DNA of 64,000 nt from Tubiluchus corallicola (lineage: Eukaryota; Priapulida; Priapulimorpha; Priapulimorphida; Tubiluchidae). The stretch is taken from the NCBI GenBank assembly GCA_030141605.1, contig JAQGDQ010000278.1:240208-304207 (forward strand). The letters run 5' to 3'. Made by a program: the position numbers and the translations under genes. How positions within the stretch are numbered: the first letter of the stretch is position 1; every line of letters starts with the position of its first letter. This document shows positions 60,201 to 64,000 of this stretch, piece by piece. The notes beneath the pieces were generated by a model. It had not been told where the DNA came from. It was given only the letters and a program-made list of their open reading frames with translations, and searched no databases.

Positions 60201-62212
60201 CATTTCATTGTTTGAAGCAGTCAAATGCACCTGCTGATAAAAATCCTGAATTTCTACAAGGTTGTGCTTATAATATCATAGGTCTACGTAGTCTACTATT
60301 AGTCAGAATGTCGCAGAAGAAAGGATACGGTGTCACCTCTGTTAACTAATACAATAATAAGTACTTACGTGTTTGTCACGATGTATCACATGGTGGACAG
60401 GATTCTGCACGAAATGAAATGTGCAAAAATGGTATAAGAGAGTTGCTAATGCCAAGCATGCAGTTGGACATATCAGTGTGAGCTATTCTTGCATCAAACT
60501 AAAGCTCAAATGGATTAGTTGATATTTTGTTCTCTGTTTCAGGACCAACTGAAGACGAAACAAACTCCGAAAAACATTCTTGGATCTCCAAAAATTTTTG
60601 AAATTCTGAATGGCGAGACATTGCTTCCGCTATTATATTGTGAAAACGACGTCCACCCCACCATGACAATGCTAAACTGGGCTTCTATGCCAGATAACAT
60701 CCACATAAGAAAGAGTCAAGAAAGCGGTGAATGGCCATGCTATGTAGGAGTAAGTACCATATTACAGTTACCAGACATGTCTGCTTTAATGTTATCCGAT
60801 AATTTGAATCATGGTAATACGCATCATTATCTAATTGTTTGCATTGGTTCTTGCCCAAACAAATCACCCAGAATAAAGTATGTCTACTAGGCAAAGATAT
60901 AATTGAAGATTTGGTACTCTAGCCAGAACCCTTAGAATTTCACAAATTCTTACTGGGTTCGCTGACACAATGGTTTGACTACAGATTGCAGACAGGCTTG
61001 GTCGTTGGAGTGTTGGGTTCAAGACTAGGGTACATACCCTATGTGAGTTGTTCGTTATATGTGTGTTGCGTCTTTACCTTTATAGTAAACACTACTACTA
61101 TATATACGTATTTATTGTTGTTAAGCATAAACCGCTAAATAACCGTTAGTGCTAATATTGTCTGTTAAATGAGCAAAGGTAGATAAATTTAGAAAAAGAA
61201 AAAGAAACTGGCAATATAACCTAAAGGCCATTTTCAATTATGATCTCATAGTCAGTGTGAAAGAATTAATCAGGTGTAAGAATTATAACCATTACGTTCT
61301 ATTGACTAAATGAATGAACTACGTGACACTGACACAAACTTTTAAGTTCGTATTTACATTTTGATTTCAAAAATTGAACTTCTATAAGTTAGCATTCAGT
61401 AGGACCTAACACAAATATTTGGTTAGAGTATTGCTGTCATGTTTGAATTCAGCGAGGTTCTTTTTTGTCTTGCAATTGAACTGCTACTGCCACTGCTACT
61501 GCTACTGCCACTGTCACTGCCACTGCCACTGCCGCTACTACTACTGCTGCTGCTCCTCCTACGGCTGCTGCTAGTTTTACTACAACAACAACAACGACGA
61601 CGACGACGACGATGACGAGGTGGTGGTGGTGGCCTTGGTGGTGGTGGTGGTGTTGGTGGTAGTGGTGCTGCCTAACCTATTAAAGTTTTCCTTTAATATT
61701 CGTATAATTACTGTCACTGAAAATTACAACTGTTTGGTGCTTATACATTAAGAAAAAGTTTATGCGAATAATACAAACGATTATAGACAACGTTAACCGA
61801 TAATAAATCTCTCAGAGACACTTCCTTCTCAGTGAAGGCAAAAGTACAATCGAAAATGCCTAGTATTTGTATCTTTGTTTGCTTGTTTATGTTATTTTTG
61901 TCCAAGCGATGCTAAAGGATATACTGCAGGATAAAGCATAAACTGAGATTGAATTAAATGTGTAATTGTTATAAGATTTAAATTGAATTACAGGTGTATT
62001 TTTCCGGAGATTGTTTTACACAGCAAAGAGAATTTAGACTGTGTTCTCTAAACGGTACGGCATTTATGAAATACACAGAAAATTGCACGAAAAGGCGAGC
62101 TAGTTCACCTCTGCAGGTAAACGAAACTAACGTCTTGCATATGAACAACTCACAGATACTGTCATCAGGCGATTCAGAAAATGCTTCAGACTTTAGCGAC
62201 GACGACTTGTAA
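57236..62212 (+). CDS. Unrecognised secreted protein, cysteine-containing and sequon-rich
   Basis: Three exons in phase 0: 57236-57502, 60543-60749 and 61994-62212, giving 230 aa. Donors are GTATGA and GTAAGT; acceptors are TTTCAG and TTACAG. The start has A at -3 and G at +4. Residues 1-19 (MATLLVQPVFILIITTVAA) look like a signal peptide. Residues 20-100 are basic and polar without cysteine. The middle (about 101-193) has Cys122, 155, 165, 175 and 189, an odd number, with blocks SPKIFEILNGETLLPLLYC, SGEWPCYVG and GDCFTQQREFRLC. N-glycosylation sequons start at Asn178, 188, 201, 209 and 221. KRR at 191-193 is a possible processing site. The tail ends acidic (DFSDDDL). I do not recognise the family. 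A growth-factor- or cytokine-like propeptide is only a guess from size, cysteines and the basic site. Introns (57503-60542 and 60750-61993) show nothing coding. The exon model rests on splice signals and phase alone. Confidence 0.6.
61480..61668. repeat. Compound trinucleotide microsatellite
   Basis: Successive runs of ACTGCC/ACTGCT, CTACTG, ACAACA, CGACGA and GGTGGT triplets. It lies in intron 2 of the secreted-protein gene. Confidence 0.9.
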
Positions 62213-62227
62213 TAGTAATTCTTCATG

Positions 62228-62233
62228 AATAAA
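62228..62233 (+). terminator. Polyadenylation signal AATAAA of the secreted-protein gene
   Basis: AATAAA lies 16 bp after the TAA stop (62210-62212), giving a minimal 3' UTR. A second signal-like AATAAAG lies near 62317. Confidence 0.55.
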
Positions 62234-62701
62234 ATTTGTAGCTTCAAATATTTCATCGTTAAGGCAACCCACGTTTTTTAAGAAAAACTAGACGATTGTG
62301 TAAATATTAGTTTAAAATAAAGTATGTTTTAAATCTAAAATATTGAAAACTAAAATGGCTTATTTAAATCAAAGCATAGGCTAAATAATTACCCCGAATA
62401 GTTAAATTTTGTTAAACTTTCAAAGCTACGCCCGGCTCGGCGAATCCACCATAGACTGGCAACGGCAACTTTTTGTCATATTTTGCGTGGGCAAAAAATA
62501 GGCACTGTACCGCGACAAGCATGAACTGCAGTAGTTTTCTCCGTAACGTAAAGTCATAAAGCTCACTTTCGTGACATCACATCAACGTCTTTTAACAATC
62601 CTCGATTATGCAAACGTGTTTTACGTGCAGGGAAGATGCCTGCCATTACACAAATTGAGGTTAGTTTGTGATGTAAGTGATAGCTGTGTTCAGTTACAGT
62701 T

Positions 62702-63082
62702 AATAAGCCTTTTCACAGTTTCGTTCTGTGCACAGGCAGTTGCTTTAGGTCAAAGGACGAGTGTACCACAGCAAAGCGTCTTAGCTATAACTGTAACGCG
62801 ACATGTGGGTAAAACAAAACCGTTTGGCGCACCAGTTCAATAACTTCAGTTGTTTTGTGTGGACTTTATTTAATTATGCATTAGTCTATGCATAAAGTAT
62901 CTTGCTTGGGAACAAGAAAAAAATGAACCAGGTAATGTTGTAGCTAGCTGTTAAAACTGTTACTATTACAATAGCGCGAGTTGCGATGCGTTGTCAAGTA
63001 GAATTTAATGCGTTGTCTGGTACACTTAATGTTTGACTTTTCACTATCAGCATCACTCGCTGGAACTCTGAAAAGGCTTATT
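62702..63082 (+). mobile_element. MITE family C, copy 4 (best-preserved ends)
   Basis: 381 bp, starting AATAAGCCTTTTCACAG and ending TCTGAAAAGGCTTATT, with TTA-type bases outside both ends. Internal blocks match 36542-36939 closely (TGTGGACTTTATTTAATTAT, GCTGTTAAAACTGTTACTAT). Intergenic. The surrounding ORF at 62571-62843 is spurious. Confidence 0.85.
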
Positions 63083-63429
63083 AACATTCCAAGCTAATTA
63101 TTCAAATATAAGAACAATTGTTAACTTTTATAGGCAAGAAAATGTATATTTTGGACAGTTATTTAAAATGAGATTGAGTGTAATCGATCGTCCGGTTTTT
63201 CTTTAAATTACTTTCAACAAATGTGGCCAACAAGTGGAAACAAATTGTCAGATGAAAAAAATTATATTGCCGTAATTAAGTAAGCCTAACTTATATGTGG
63301 AATAAGAAGTTATAATTATAAGGCATCAACGTCAACTAATCATAGGGAATTTTGCGCAATGTGCTTATGTTTATTAAAGCGAATAAAGTTTATACGCATT
63401 TTATATAACTGAGCCGCATATGTAATAGA

Positions 63430-63602
63430 CGCGTATTTTTAACAATTATAATATACTATATTTTTAACAAATATATTAAATGCATATTTTTAACAATTAT
63501 AATAAACGTGTATTTTTAACAATTATAATAAACGTGTATTTTTAACAATTATAATAAACGTGTATTTTTAACAATTATAATAAACGTGTATTTTTAACAA
63601 GT
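63430..63602. repeat. 26-bp tandem repeat, about 6-7 copies
   Basis: Unit CGTGTATTTTTAACAATTAT plus AATAAA, near-perfect in the last four copies and degenerate at the left. Confidence 0.92.
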
Positions 63603-63941
63603 AAAAGGTAAAGTATCGACGTCATTAATTGATAACTTTATAAAATCAAGAAAAACGCATATTCATATAATGTATTGAGAATTCAGCTGACTACAGTTTT
63701 ACAACTCATTGCAATGCATCACAAATACAATGCAATATATTACAATGCAAAAAGCCCCACACAGACAGCAGCAAGAAGGCTAAAAACATAATAAAATAAG
63801 CGATTGTGCTTTAGTTTTCCGAGTTTTTAATAGTGAGTTATTATTTGTTTGTATGTAAAAATTGTAATTAATGATATTTTGTGTTAAAGAAACGTGTTTG
63901 AAAACATGTATGCAAGTGAACGACTTTAAAACAGTTAAACA

Positions 63942-63974
63942 ATACTACTACTACTACTACTATTACTACTACTT
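63942..63974. repeat. ACT trinucleotide microsatellite
   Basis: A run of ACT triplets like the tail of the LINE at 9060-9084. It may mark the 3' end of another LINE copy, but no RT sequence was seen upstream. Confidence 0.7.
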
Positions 63975-64000
63975 CAAGCATCACTAACAGTAAGCAATAC

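Noticed and set aside
1-64000. CRISPR arrays, operons, rRNA genes, functional tRNA genes, integrated viruses
   Set aside because: None seen. Tandem repeats here lack regular unique spacers, and the RT fragments belong to non-LTR elements without LTRs, gag or envelope sequence.

Overview
The window is nuclear DNA from an AT-rich, intron-bearing animal genome with many transposons. A single-exon gene for EMRE (an essential regulator of the mitochondrial calcium uniporter, essentially an animal gene), a G-alpha-12/13 gene and a UBE2O gene all point to Metazoa. GT-AG introns of 0.2-6.4 kb, no vertebrate-type repeats, and a plant/bacterial-like M3A oligopeptidase suggest an invertebrate, possibly an early-branching one such as a sponge or cnidarian. 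The sequence alone cannot fix the phylum. Nothing looks prokaryotic or viral.

Layout. 1-5293 (minus): the first four coding exons of UBE2O, a large E2/E3 hybrid ubiquitin ligase, which runs off the left edge. 7518-7808 (plus): intact single-exon EMRE (SMDT1). 7915-11341: a dead Tigger/pogo DNA transposon with its TIRs, into which a 5'-truncated non-LTR retrotransposon has inserted (7-bp target duplication, ACT-repeat tail). 11344-21778: gene-poor AT-rich DNA. 21779-31007 (minus): complete three-exon G-alpha-12/13 gene. 32476-55084 (plus): complete 18-exon oligopeptidase A-like metallopeptidase with a presequence-like N-terminus, its introns full of MITEs, LINE remnants and satellites. 55376-56455: a polypyrimidine tract followed by a GTAA array. 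57236-62212 (plus): a three-exon gene for an unrecognised secreted, cysteine-containing, sequon-rich protein. 62213-64000: one MITE and satellites.

The genes do not form a pathway. UBE2O/EMRE and G-alpha/oligopeptidase are two divergently oriented pairs. EMRE and the oligopeptidase may both act in mitochondria, but their closeness looks incidental. Exon joins were made by hand from splice signals, reading phase and remembered family sequences. All splice-phase sums close exactly: 720 aa for the peptidase, 359 aa for G-alpha from its preferred start, 230 aa for the secreted protein.

I found no evidence of an undescribed multi-gene system. The most novel items are the unrecognised secreted protein, the animal copy of a plant/bacterial-type M3A peptidase, a foldback element whose arms are made of a short tandem repeat, a 121-bp near-perfect palindrome, and several uncatalogued dispersed repeat families with 2-4 copies in the window.
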